Notes: generated from the letters alone by a model not told the origin. Counted from the first letter of the stretch, positions 34,415-45,700 are shown. The stretch: 64,000 nt of DNA from Membranipora membranacea (GCA_914767715.1 OU612072.1:186001-250000), one strand, 5' to 3'. Numbers and translations: made by a program.

Positions 34415-36760
34415 TTATGGGAGCAGCTCAGTTATACATACTGTAAATAAAAAATAGAGAAAATATCTAATCTAACAATGCATAGTTAAGACAATATTAC
34501 TGTTATCACTGAACTTTGTAGCATCGGCTTATGTTGAAACTTAACATGATGAGTAACTGCTCAACCCAAAATGTTTCCTGGGTTATTATTTTCATGTTGA
34601 TGGAAAATTTAACTTCACCATCCCAAATAAGCAGAAAATGATGTTGTGGCGGCTAGAGGTTATCCCACTCAGCCTGTTGTCCACAGGCTGAGTGACTTTG
34701 AAAAAAAAGCATTAGAAGCTACTTTGAAGTTACAGTGTATAACATTATGATGCTGTGATATGTGAGACCTATAGCCCGAGAGCTTACCTGTTGCTAGGAT
34801 TAGTTGAGGGAGTAAGGCTTGATGAGTGGTATAGATTCGGCTGGTAGCCTAGGATCTTATTTCTGCTATAATAAGTTGATTGGGGGTGGACTGATAACCT
34901 GATATCTCATATTACCCTTATAATAACTCCTGGGGGCATAGCCTGATACAACGAGCTCATACATGTTAGATTAGGAGGGTATGACACATAGCCTGAGTTC
35001 TCACCTGATATTACGAGGTGTAGGAGTAAAGCGGACATCCTCAGACCTGACCCTCTGTTACAGTAATCAGCGTTACACGAGCACTCAGTTGTCTCCACAT
35101 TCATACTGATAGAGTAATCATGTGTTGGCTCCTCACAGATCTTATTATAGAAGTCCTTACCACAGAACCGACTGTACACCTGTCAGATACAATAATACAA
35201 AGTTATAGTGCATCAAAGTTAATGTTAGCTAACCTTAAAGAGTAAAAATTAGTTAGAGTTTATTTTAGCTAGTTTTGGGATCGCTTAATGTTGGCTAGCA
35301 TAATATTTAAGCTACTTGCATTGCCAGTCCACTTAAGTTAGCTGGTCTTAAATGTGCCGAAATTCACTTACAATATTCAATCTCGAAGACAGTAGACCAT
35401 AGACTTAATAATAAACCTAGACAGGACACTGTATGGAGCATTAGCATTGAGGCAGTGAGGCACTTAATTGTGGGCGACACAACGACATTGGAAGGTGTAG
35501 AAGCAATGATGCTATCATTGATTTACTGTCCAAAATCCAGGTTTGTTGTCGATAACTCAATCAGTTTTGATCGGAATTTGAGTTTGAAAACTACAATTAA
35601 GCAGCTTGGCCTGAACAGTTTGATACTTATTTAAGGCAAAAAAAATTCTTGAAGAAGAAATGGCATCAAGCTGATAACAAGATGCTGCTGTTAGTAAAGC
35701 AAATTTCAAATTCAAAATCCGATCAAAATTTATCGAGTTATAAACAAAAAACCTGGATTATGGACAGTAAATCGATGATAGCATCATTGCTTCTACACCT
35801 TGCAATGACGTTACGTTGCCCACAATTAAGTGCCCCACTTTAGTTGTATAATGTGTCCTGTCAAGGATTATTATTAAGTCTATGCAGTAGACTTATGACT
35901 TACAGTAAACTCTATTCCCATCAGTTCAGTTGTGCTTACAAGTTTAACACAAGATCCGGCCTTAGAGCATGTCTTCTTGTGAGATCCAGGAGTTGTGTAC
36001 TCGTCTGTACAGTCATCACTGTCGTAACATTCATAACATGATAGAGCCGATGATCCGCATATCATAGATAGTACAGCTATAATTATATACATGAATACAC
36101 AGCGATATACAGGAATATACATCAATACCTACATCAATATACATCAGTATATCCCAATATATGTAAAAATACAGAAATATAATCAATATATATAAATTAA
36201 TTTTCGTGAATATGATCAATACCTGACCTCAAAGAGATAATGTTACATACATCCTTCTTTAAAACACCAGACTTCCATCTGGCAGGTGTAGAATCCCCAA
36301 ACAGCGAGTAAACTGCCCTAAGTTCTGTTTTAGAACACTCTGTGCTGAGGTTTATAAGTTCTGTTTTAGAACACTCTGTGCCGAGGTTTATATTTAGAAC
36401 ACTCTGTGCAGAGGTTTATATTTAGAACACTCTGTGCCGAGCTTTATTTAGAACACTCTGTGCCGAGGTTTATAATGGGGCCTTTTCAGGTTTATAATGG
36501 GGCCTTTTCTAGATACTTATACTTTTTGTTTTTCCGCAGACTTTTACAAATAATCTTTTATTCGTAAATCCACAGAGCACATTTTTACAACATGTATATT
36601 ATCTGCAAAGATACATTAATCGCTATACATACATACATACATACACACCTACATACATACATACATACATACATACACACATACATACATACACACACAC
36701 AGAGCAGCTCTAACAGTAGAACTTACCTAACATGAGAAGTATAACAGATACAGAACTCAT
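34415..36760 (-). CDS. TFP-5: Ly6/uPAR three-finger protein, probably GPI-anchored, 4 exons
   Basis: Join 36760-36727, 36076-35904, 35179-35005 and 34440-34415 (408 nt, 135 aa). Exon 1 encodes MSSVSVILLML. Exon 2 starts after an ATTATAG acceptor, completes the signal peptide and opens at LSCYEC. The ten cysteines and spacing match TFP-4, including GSC, RFC, KIC, CSC and YCN. The tail is MSALLLHLVIS-VCITELLP. It is the inverted duplicate of TFP-4: same exon lengths, about three quarters identity in exon 2, conserved intron 3 sequence. A unique feature is a large palindrome (about 35386-35895) filling intron 2 and ending within ten bases of the exon 2 donor. Confidence 0.85.
34664..34697. repeat. 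Short perfect hairpin
   Basis: CACTCAGCCTGT and ACAGGCTGAGTG flank a five-base loop. It lies in intron 3 of TFP-5. No function is evident. Confidence 0.7.
34780..35004. repeat. Right copy of inverted duplication (intron 3 part)
   Basis: This is the reverse complement counterpart of 30240-30530. Shared words include AGGATCTTATTTCTGCT and TAACCTGATATCTCA. Confidence 0.75.
35386..35895. mobile_element. Large foldback palindrome in TFP-5 intron 2
   Basis: The left arm (35386 to about 35600) and right arm (about 35680-35895) are reverse complements with moderate divergence. Matching words include ATAGACTTAATAATAA, GGCACTTAATTGTGGGC, AGCAATGATGCTATCAT and TTTACTGTCCA. The arms are about 200 bp with a short centre. 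The TFP-4 intron at the equivalent site lacks it, so it was inserted, or lost from TFP-4, after the duplication. Confidence 0.8.
36335..36500. repeat. Imperfect tandem repeat (TTTAGAACACTCTGTGC), about 5 copies
   Basis: Copies of TTTAGAACACTCTGTGC plus GAGGTTTATA, with varying linker lengths (about 28-46 bp). A two-copy TTTATAATGGGGCCTTTTC unit follows. It lies in intron 1 of TFP-5. Confidence 0.8.
36630..36703. repeat. (ATAC)n microsatellite
   Basis: ATACATAC units broken by ACACAC. It lies in intron 1 of TFP-5, just downstream of the exon 1 donor. Confidence 0.9.
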
Positions 36761-37576
36761 CTCCAGAACACAGCAAAGACACTGTAGTTACTGCCTCTGA
36801 TTAGGGCTTCAGCTAGCTTGTGAAGTAAAAACACGACTAACGCTAACCTGACTACACAATATTTCTGAATCGACGATTGATATACCAAGATCAGCAGTCC
36901 ATAGATTATAAAAACTTTATTGCTTTACTCAGCTGCCAACCTGTATATGTCATCACAGCGATGCTGTCGACATACAGAAATGCTGCGATGGTTTGAATAT
37001 TAGTTTTAACCAAAACATATCTCTTAACCTTAGGCCTACCTTAGATCATGGATTCATCGTACGTAGTGTACTCTCATTATATGGCAGCTTTAAAAACTTT
37101 GTAAGTCAGTGATGAAGATTTACAAAATGAAATCTTTGTGAGATCTAATGTACCGTTCTTTAGAGTTTATGATTGAAACGAGTGCATGTTTGAGACCAAA
37201 TGAAACTTGATTGATTTATTTGTCACTCACATATAAGTATGTTGCGAAATTCGTTGTTTGATAAGCTGCTGTCCACATAGTGCAAAAAGTTAAAAGTATG
37301 TGAAAAAAAGCTGACATCTCATCGTGGATTGAGTAAAAATAATATTATTGAGGGATAAAATCATGTTGCGTAAAAAACTGTCTTTCCCCCAAGAAGACCG
37401 ATACTTTAATGTCCTGTAACTTCCTGATGGAAGCTTCGGTAAAAATTCATTTATTAAATGTTCATCATCATGTATGTAATTTAGTATCAGGTTTTTAGGT
37501 CGATTATCTATAATGGCATCAAGGTCACTTATGTTTTGAATATTCAGATTATTAGCATCTTTGAAAAACTTTCCGT

Positions 37577-38372
37577 GTATATCACAGCGCCGTGTATATC
37601 ACAGCACCATGTATATCACAGCACCATATATATCACAGCGCCGTGTATATCACAGGGCTGTGTATATATGCGTGTATATCGCCGCACCATGTATATCTCA
37701 GGTTCGTGTACATATGCTTGTATATCACCGCGCCGTGTATATCTCCGCACCATGTATATATGCGTGTATATCATTGGGCCGTGTATATCGCCGCACGTGG
37801 GTCAAGGTCAAGTGGATTTTGTGATGTGAGATTTTTCATTCACGTAAAATAACCAGTCCATTGCTTCGTACCTGGCTAAATAAGTATGGAAAGAGTCTCG
37901 GGGGCTCAGACTAAAGTGTCGTCTGGGAAATTCTGTTTTTTGGTGCTTCTCTTTATCATCAGTAACCAGTCATTGTGCCTATATACCAGCAGCTATTATA
38001 AGAATGTGTGATTAGTTTGCTGAATCTAACTAACTCATCAAAGCTGGAATGTGGCACATTCCGAGCTAGTCAATAGATAAAGCCTACTGATGTACCGCCT
38101 ACCACGGCTGACTGGTGGTGATATGTAACAGTGTAACCACCAGTATGACTGCTAGGTGCAGCAGGCAGACCGCTGCAGGTTCTCTAACTGTAAGTTACTC
38201 TTGTGAGCAGCGATTAATCTTCTCATGATAAATGAGGGGGCAGGGGACCCCGGATATGATGACGCACTGCTTAAACAATGGCTGACATGAGAGTGTATAT
38301 CATCGCATGGTGTATATCACAGCGCCGTGTTTATCACAGCGCCGTGTTTATCACAGCGCCGTGCTTATCATA
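37577..38372. repeat. 17-bp minisatellite stretches (GTGTATATCACAGCGCC)
   Basis: Arrays at 37577-37795 and 38298-38372 are built from the reverse complement of the unit in the 43975-45160 array. They are separated by a fragment of the same foldback family that borders the larger array, so the array and foldback travel together. Confidence 0.8.
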
Positions 38373-38657
38373 CTACACTCAAGAACTCTTCAATCAATGA
38401 ATAAAATAATAAAGAGCTGAGAAGATCTGCTGTAGCCATAGCCTACTTATTATCCATATTGATAAATAAATCTAACATGGTCATCCAGCGCCTATATCAT
38501 AGATATATATTATATATAAGACAAAACATTCACATGGCACACAGTATTGTCTAGGAACACAGGTTTTTGTTTCCATTGATCAAACTAAAATTAACTCAAT
38601 AAACACGCTCAGGGCTCTCAGATGGTTGTTCATGTGCATCTGTTTGTAATCAAGGTT

Positions 38658-39033
38658 CATTAAAGGGCAACCAAGGTTTCAAACAAGTTCTCATCGATTG
38701 ATAGCAGATTGCACCATCTGCATCGGAAAAAGACCAAATCTAATTCTGATGATTATTCAGTCAGAATTCTTGTGAAACAATTCATCCATCAGGTACTCGA
38801 GCTCAGCTAAAATAGAATACCACAGAGCAGTTTCCTGTCCTGTTATTATTTAGCCTGTGCTCTATCATTATTACAGCAATGTCTTGGAACCTCCCCTAAA
38901 CTGAGGTGTTACCCAGCTTAGAGTCAGCAACTACTTTGAGTTTTGCGCAGCGTCACGCACAAAGCTGATGCTGCCTAACACATTATTTATACCCACTAAT
39001 GCATTGCTGCGAAACCTTGGTTGCCCTTTAATG
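38658..39033. mobile_element. MITE with perfect 23-bp inverted ends and possible TA target duplication
   Basis: The left end contains TAAAGGGCAACCAAGGTTTC and the right end is its exact reverse complement. If the element proper starts at AAGGGCAACC, both sides are flanked by TA, as for Tc1/mariner-type elements. The 376 bp are non-coding. A solo end (TAAAGGGCAACCAAATC) occurs near 29484. Confidence 0.7.
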
Positions 39034-39639
39034 TTCAACCAGGAAGAATGGATGAACTTTTTACCATACCATTTTATTTCATAAGTGGGATGTAGAAAAC
39101 ATGTTATGAGTCATTCTATTTTACTTTGTGAGGAAACAGCTCCCAACAAAATGAAAATTAAAAAGTTACATGGTACATGGTATAAAAAAAAGTTTGACTT
39201 TATTTATCTGGGAAATCCAAAGCGTTGCATCATGGGAAGGCTGTGCAATTTGATGGATAAAGGCCATGTCAGCAAGAGGAAAAAATATAGCACTCAATCC
39301 AACTGTGTCAATACCTCTTGACAAGTTCAATCTTTGGCTAAATCAAACATTAAGGTACATCACAAATTGGTGTGTCACTATATCTGATAGATAGTGATTA
39401 GCATCCCTTTTATGACAGCATTAATGGATTCTGAGGTAACAACAAACGACCCTAGGAAGTGATAAAAATAATTCAAATAACCTGAAAAATACTCAACAAT
39501 AAACCATAGCACAATATATAATGTTGATATTCAATTCCCCACCGTGTTTAGAAGTTTGTATGCTCCTTTCTACTTCTCGCAACATATCATCATCACCAAT
39601 TTGCATCAAATGAGAAGACAACTTCGTATTTTTGTTGAG

Positions 39640-39805
39640 TTGCGACATTTGTGACGTTAGTGGGTTCGAGCTATTGAGACGTTTAAAAAATTGCGACGTT
39701 TGTGGGTTTGCTACATTTTAAAAACCCTTTGTTGCGGCGGTTTTTTGGATTGCGACGTTAGTGGAACGCTAGATTGTGACGTTTTGACGTTTGTGAAGTT
39801 TGTGG
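39640..39805. repeat. Degenerate GCGACGTTTGTGGG-type repeat
   Basis: Several diverged copies of TTGCGACGTTTGTGGG with variants, not in strict register. They may be an old minisatellite. Confidence 0.5.
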
Positions 39806-41314
39806 GTTCAACAGGGGCAGCTGGACAAATTAGCATAAATTGACTTGCAACCTTTTGTATGGAGTTCCAACACTCTCATCAGGAGTAACTCCGTCGAAAG
39901 GTAAACTTAATCAGCAAAAAATCTGTCCAGCTGTGGTGTTCAGCATCTAAACGTAATCTCTTTTGTGGTAATCATGACATGGTAATTAATTTATTTTCTT
40001 TCTTTCATTCACAACTTATCTGAAATGATGCGCTAATAAAATAGAGTTTTGATACTAACATTGTACAAGAACTGCATGCGAAGAGACTGTTCGACAAAAA
40101 TAGTGAGTAAAGAAGACAAAGATCTGACTAACATATAAGAATAAGAATATAACACACATGGTAAGTTTTATAACATAGAGAAGGATGTTCATAGAAAGAA
40201 CATGTTTGTTTGCCCCTAACAATGTTTGTCCCTAGTTATGTTTGCCTGTGAGTCTCAGCTCTCATATTATTATGAGCATAGGTGTGGATTCAATAGGTCA
40301 TAGGTCACAGCTCCATAGTTCATAGGTGGTATCTCCATAGTTCATAGGTTGTAGCCGCTGAGTAATTCCGTTTATGGCACATAACTCACTGTCAGTGTAA
40401 CTTACAGAAGTAACTTAACTACACAGGCTGTAATATAAATACGACACATCATGGACCGACCAGAAACCAAAAACTCGGGCTGTGAACAACCACGCACTCG
40501 TGTATGAAGTTTCCTCCAAACAGTTACATATATAGCCGTAAAAATGACACAGCAGATGTAACATAGATGAGGTTTACATCATTTTATGAGTTTACAGTAA
40601 GTGTTAACAGAAAATCATTGTCATGTCGTCGGCTTCACTTACCTCCCCTCCAAAAAATAAACATCCAACACCTCTACAATGGGCTAATTTAACACATCAG
40701 TTAATTTAACACATCAGTTAATTTAACTCATCAGTTTTAGTCAGCTTGTTTCAGTTATAGTATGTGGTAAGTTGAGGGCTACACTACACATTAAGGAGAG
40801 GAGGATACTGTCTGCTCACACAGATCATGTTCAATGCAGCATGTTTGTATCTGGAGTCGCCCCCTCTGCTGATAACCTGTAGAAGAGGGGGAGCACTCCG
40901 CTCGCAGGCCTGCTTGCTGGGGCTTGCTCAAATTAAATAAACTCTGACCTACACTTTGATAGATAACTTTAATGTACCCCACCCTAGTATTTAACATCAT
41001 TTTTGTGGTACTCGCTCTTGAAAGTTTTCGAATATGGCTATGAGAAGGATTATATTGGTGTATTGAGCTGCAGTGGTCTCTACCTCTTGGCTAAGATCAA
41101 AGTGTCACTGCCAATGGCTGATTAGTGCCTGTTTCAGTTTCTGGCAGCTTGCTGCACACTTACGATTAGGAGGTCCACCATGGCCTCACCTCTAGGATGC
41201 ATTCTAGTTTACTAGGATGTATCACACTCTCAGTACGAGGACTCCGGGCAACTTGCGTCCCTCTTTAGGGGCAGCCCACCCTCTGTTTTGTCATAAACAG
41301 GGGTCTCTACTTAC

Positions 41315-42320
41315 CGATAAGAAGAGGCAGACCAAGGGCGAGCTGAGATCCACTGTTGCAAAGATCTCCTTCACACGAACACTGCCAAGTCTCAGACTTT
41401 ACTAAAAGATTAAACTTCTGTGGCTTTGAGCAGATAGAGTTGTCGTATGGGGTGCCGGTAGCGCAACTTCTCACCACTATCTTGGTCTCGATTCCAAGAA
41501 GTTTGGTTGATGATTTGGTTTTGGAACATCCGGTCACACCTTCATCACACATCGTTTTATGATCTGCTGGCATCCCATACAGGTCACTACAACTTTCGTC
41601 GGTCTCATCACAAACATAACATTGGAGAGCGAGGGTTGTGGATATGAGGCTACCTGTAACAAGATATCAATCATCTCAATCTGATCTAATATGATGCAGC
41701 TCTTTGTACAAAGTGTATAGTATAGACAATAAGGTCTACAAGATATATATCTGTGTGGCTGTTCTGTGATTGCGTTTTCCCCAAAGCTACAGAATAGGTT
41801 ATCAGATGTAACCGCTTATTGACCTCAGATTCAGGAATAATAAATGGTGTCTCAGTAACTCCATCCACCAAAGGCTTTTCTTCTGAAGTGTCTCAACAGA
41901 GCTACGGAAACTATGACATTCACATACAAATTTAAGATTTTTCTATGTTAAACAAAATGCTAAAGAGTTATTTTCAAGGTTGCTAAAAGCATCCACACTT
42001 GAAAGCAAAGCTCACAACATATTGTCTTGTTTTTTATCACTTTTCAATGATATAGGATCAGGTTTTGTCTTGAAAAAAAATTAAATTTTAGCGCAAAAAA
42101 TTAGTCTGGAGTAAATATGACAAGACTTGTATCCATTTTAATGAATTCACATTTTCAAACTTTCATCAAAAAAGATTGCTTTGAGTGAAACTCTCATAAT
42201 GTTTTGTTCGGCACAAAATATCAAGAATATACAGAGATCAATGTACGGTACAACCCAGCACTTATCTAAAACAGTGTAGGCCTACTTACCAAAGATAAGG
42301 GTGATGACCAAAGTATTCAT
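41315..42320 (-). CDS. TFP-6: Ly6/uPAR three-finger protein with fused central exons (3' end not located)
   Basis: Join 42320-42290 and 41653-41315. Exon 1 encodes MNTLVITLIF, then phase 1. The second exon holds the rest of the signal peptide (GSLISTTLA) and the whole ten-cysteine domain: CYVC, ESC, TMC, TGC, RSC, SIC, CSC, LCN. In the paralogues an intron divides this after the GIEF/GVEF-T position; here GIETKIVVRSC reads straight through. The exon ends phase 1 at a GTAAG donor after LALGLPLLIG, so a short last coding exon is expected, as in the others. I could not find it with confidence; one weak option is an acceptor near 41089 giving only three codons. A TATAAA lies 95 bases upstream of the ATG. 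It is the most diverged member of the cluster. Confidence 0.8.
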
Positions 42321-42414
42321 GATGAGATATAAGATTTAATCCCGCTGCAGGCAGAGTTAGTAGGACTGTATGCTGATCGACTGCTTGTGATGCAGCTCTG
42401 CAGATACTGCAAGC

Positions 42415-42420
42415 TTTATA
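42415..42420 (-). promoter_or_regulatory. TATA box of TFP-6
   Basis: GAGTATAAAGCTTGCAG on the minus strand places TATAAA 95 bases before the ATG, matching the spacing seen in TFP-1. Supported by position only. Confidence 0.5.
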
Positions 42421-42601
42421 CTCTAATCTTCTGGTGACCTAGTAGGCTAGTTTCCTAACCTACGCTCAGGGGGCAGGTCTTAAAACCCTCTCTGTGTTCT
42501 TCGCTTAGCTTAGTTTATCCGATTAGTGCAGCACCACATCGGCTCAGTGTTGCAGAACTGAGACGCAATATTTTATGAGTTGGATCTTATTATAAGATCT
42601 A

Positions 42602-43484
42602 GGGTTCAGCGGTAACTGTAAATTGCTGAACAGGCTGACCAGACTGAACAGCTGAACAGAATTTCTCAGACTTAAATTAGTTTTTGTTTTATTTTCTGTG
42701 GCTGACTATAAATTCTCAAACACATTCCTCCCAGCCAAATGATTTAATGAGTATAATGAATCAATCCTAAGTTCCTGCTGGCACCTGAAGTATTTGTTTT
42801 AGAGCATCACTGATATATATTACATGAACGTGGGGTCTAATCCTTAGGAGGCGTATGGCTATTTCATGTGTGGCTGCTGGACCGCACTTCTCATCTTTAA
42901 ATGGTCCACAAGTTCAGAATCTGTTATAGCTGACACTCATAAACTTTTGTCAAGCAGCGCTTGCCTGAGTTTTTGAAGGTTGCTACTGGAACTTCAATCA
43001 TGCGTAATGTACAAGCTGCAAGATTTATAACTTTAGTTATATCCTGACGCATGGCTTCATACTGATGGCATATCTTCACAAATAGCCACGCTATGTGTTT
43101 TTCCACTGATCCATAAATTCATGTAAATAAGGGAAAACAAATGAAGCAATTAATCTACCAAATCTGAAAATTTTAGGAAACTAGAAACACTATTCAGCAC
43201 AATGCAATCCTTTCATCTAGGCAGTCTTGACAAGCTTTGTTGGGGGGGGGGGGGGTGTTGTTGGTTCCTTCCATCCATTCACTAAGTGTAAATACCCAAA
43301 AACTTACTGTGGATAAAATAATAGAAAGAAACAAAGGCAAATGCAAACTTAATATAAGTATTCAGCAGAATATAAGTAGTTGTCCAGGCTTGTGCATAAA
43401 TAGTAGTCTGAGAAATTCTGTTCAGCTGTTCAGCTATTCAGCATGTTCAGCCTGTTCAGCAATTTACAGTTACCGAGGGTTCAG
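42602..43484. mobile_element. Inverted-repeat element with about 72-80 bp arms
   Basis: The left arm (42602-42673) holds GGTAACTGTAAATTGCTG and AACAGAATTTCTCAGACT. The right arm (43402-43484) is its reverse complement with an extra CTGAACA-type unit. The 730 bp interior includes a poly-G run (about 43240) and a half copy of the 9975 hairpin arm, so it is a nest of repeats. No transposase frame was found. Confidence 0.65.
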
Positions 43485-43974
43485 TATGAGTAGAGCAGAC
43501 TATACCCAGTATCAAGTAATATAATACCTGATATCGCAGAGTGATACAGTAGGCATGGAATTAACCCACATGTAAAAAGTTACTTGACCCTGTGTGCGCG
43601 TTATGGGACTGAGGCCGGTCAGTGTACATACTTATATAGTTGATACTAAAAGTGGATCACTCGTTGGCCTAGATACCGTAACAGCCTATGTTTGCGTGCG
43701 TATTATTTTTCTTATGGTGCAAAAATGATCTTTAGGCTACTATCATCAGGAAACCAGAGACTACAGACTACGGATAATCCTTTGTCTCTGATCATACAAT
43801 AGTAATGTTAGACAGAGTTTATCTTGAATCTAATCTCTCATCCCGACCCTCCCTTCCACAGAGCCAGACAGATATTATCCTGCTCTGCTATTATATTCCC
43901 CCATTCAAAGTCTGCATTTATCATATACACAAACCTCACTCAAAATTATCTACAGGCATTTATGGTATATATCA

Positions 43975-45160
43975 AGGCGCTGTGATAAACACAACGCTGT
44001 GATATACAAGGCGCGTTGATATACACGGCGTGATGATATACAAGGCGCGGTGATATACACGGCGTGATGATATACACGGCGTGATGATATACACTGCGCG
44101 GTGATATACAAGGCGCGTTGATATACACGGCGTGATGATATACACGGCGCAGTGACATACACGGCGTGATGATATACACGGCGTGATGATATACACTGCG
44201 TGATGATATACACGGCGTGATGATATACACTGCGTGATGATATACACGGCGTGATGATATACACAGCGTGATGATATACACGGCGTGATGATATACACGG
44301 CGTGATGATATACTAGGCGTGATGATATACACGGCGTGATGATATACACGGCGTGATGATATACACGGCGTGATGATATACACGGCGTGATGATATACAA
44401 GGCGCGGTGATATACACGGCGCGGTGATATACACGGCGTGATGATATACACGGCGCGGTGATATACACGGCGTGATGATATACACGGCGTGATGATATAC
44501 ACGGCGTGATGATATACACGGCGTGATGATATACAAGGCGCGGTGATATACACGGCGCGGTGATATACACGGCGTGATGATATACACGGCGCGTTGATAT
44601 ACACGGCGTGATGATATACACGGCGCTGTGACATACACGGCGTGATGATATACACGGCGTGATGATATACATGGCGTGATGATATACACGGCGTGATGAT
44701 ATACACGGCGTGATGATATACACGGCGTGATGATATACACGGCGCTGTGACATACACGGCGTGATGATATACACGGCGTGATGATATACACGGCGCTGTG
44801 ACATACACGGCGTGATGATATACACGGCGTGATGATATACACGGCGTGATGATATACACGGCGTGATGATATATACGGCGTGATGATATACACGGCGTGA
44901 TGATATACACGGCGTGATGATATCCATGGCGTGATGATATACATGGCGTGATGATATACACGGCGTGATGATATACACGGCATGATGATATACACGGCGT
45001 GATGATATACATGGCGTGATGATATACAAGGCGTGGAGATATATACGGCGCACTGATATACACCACGCTGTGATCTACACGGCGCTGTGATATACACGTC
45101 GCTGTGATATACACGTCGCTGTGATATACACAATGCTGTGATATACACCGCACTGTGATA
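43975..45160. repeat. 17-bp minisatellite (GATGATATACACGGCGT), about 70 copies
   Basis: The unit varies at TGAT/CGGT/CTGT and ACGG/AAGG. Because 17 is not a multiple of 3, all three frames of the minus strand read the same 17-residue period (as in VYHHAVYIITPCISS), producing long false ORFs of up to 405 codons. Confidence 0.97.
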
Positions 45161-45300
45161 CACAGCGCGGTGTATATCACAGCGCGGTGTATATCACAGC
45201 GCCGTGTATATCACAGCTCCATGATACACAGCACTGGGTATATCACAGCGCCGTGTATATCACAACGCCGTGATATAAACAGCGACATGCCATGTATATC
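45161..45300. repeat. Inverted continuation of the 17-bp array
   Basis: At about 45160 the array flips: units become GTGTATATCACAGCGCC, the reverse complement of the left side. About eight degenerate copies follow, ending at the foldback-family fragment. Confidence 0.85.
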
Positions 45301-45445
45301 ACCACATCTCTTTATCTTCAGTAACCAGTCATTGTGCCTCACGTTTCACTATAATCTACAGCTGCATAGTTTAAGCGCTCAGACGGTGCAAGATGCTGGT
45401 AGAGGCAATGAGGGCTTTTCAAAAGCCACTCGAGAGCCATAAATA
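45297..45445. mobile_element. Single arm of the 48748-49184 foldback family
   Basis: ATCACCACATCTCTTTATC through AAGATGCTGGTAGAGGCA is nearly identical to about 48914-49026. It directly follows the 17-bp array. Confidence 0.75.
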
Positions 45446-45561
45446 AATTGATAATGTCTCCTGTTTGTCAGCCATTGATAACTTTTACGATCAAGGCTGG
45501 AATTCTGGGAATTCTAAAACATTCCTCATTCATAGAAATCACAGTCACGAGACTCTATCCT

Positions 45562-45700
45562 CCGTCTATCCAAGGTCCTTGGTCTATCTATCCAAGGTCC
45601 TTGGTCTATCTATCCGTCTATCCGTCTATCCATGGTCCTTGGTTTATCTATCCAAGGTCCTTGGTTTATCTATCCAAGGTCCTTGGACTATCTATCCATT
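45562..45700. repeat. Tandem repeat built on CCAAGGTCCTTGG
   Basis: About five units of TATCTATCCAAGGTCCTTGG with small length changes. Each unit contains an odd-centred palindrome. Confidence 0.85.

Larger units (their letters stand above)
36761..41314. other. Spacer between TFP-5 and TFP-6
   Basis: No gene was recognised, though the missing last coding exon of TFP-6 should be near the right end. It holds two stretches of the 17-bp GTGTATATCACAGCGCC repeat, a fragment of the 48748-49184 foldback family (about 37950-38010), a MITE (38658-39033), a degenerate GCGACGTTTGTGGG repeat (39640-39805), a 26-bp doublet (40296-40350) and three copies of a 17-bp TAATTTAACACATCAGT unit (40684-40738). 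Confidence 0.45.

Noticed and set aside
40791-41314. Last coding exon of TFP-6
   Set aside because: Several weak acceptors were tried (near 41089, 40790 and 40650). None had both a good pyrimidine tract and a tail like the paralogues, so none was called.
43946-45180. Four overlapping minus-strand ORFs up to 405 codons (VYHHAVYI repeats)
   Set aside because: A 17-bp stop-free unit gives the same peptide period in every frame; this is a known artefact of such arrays.
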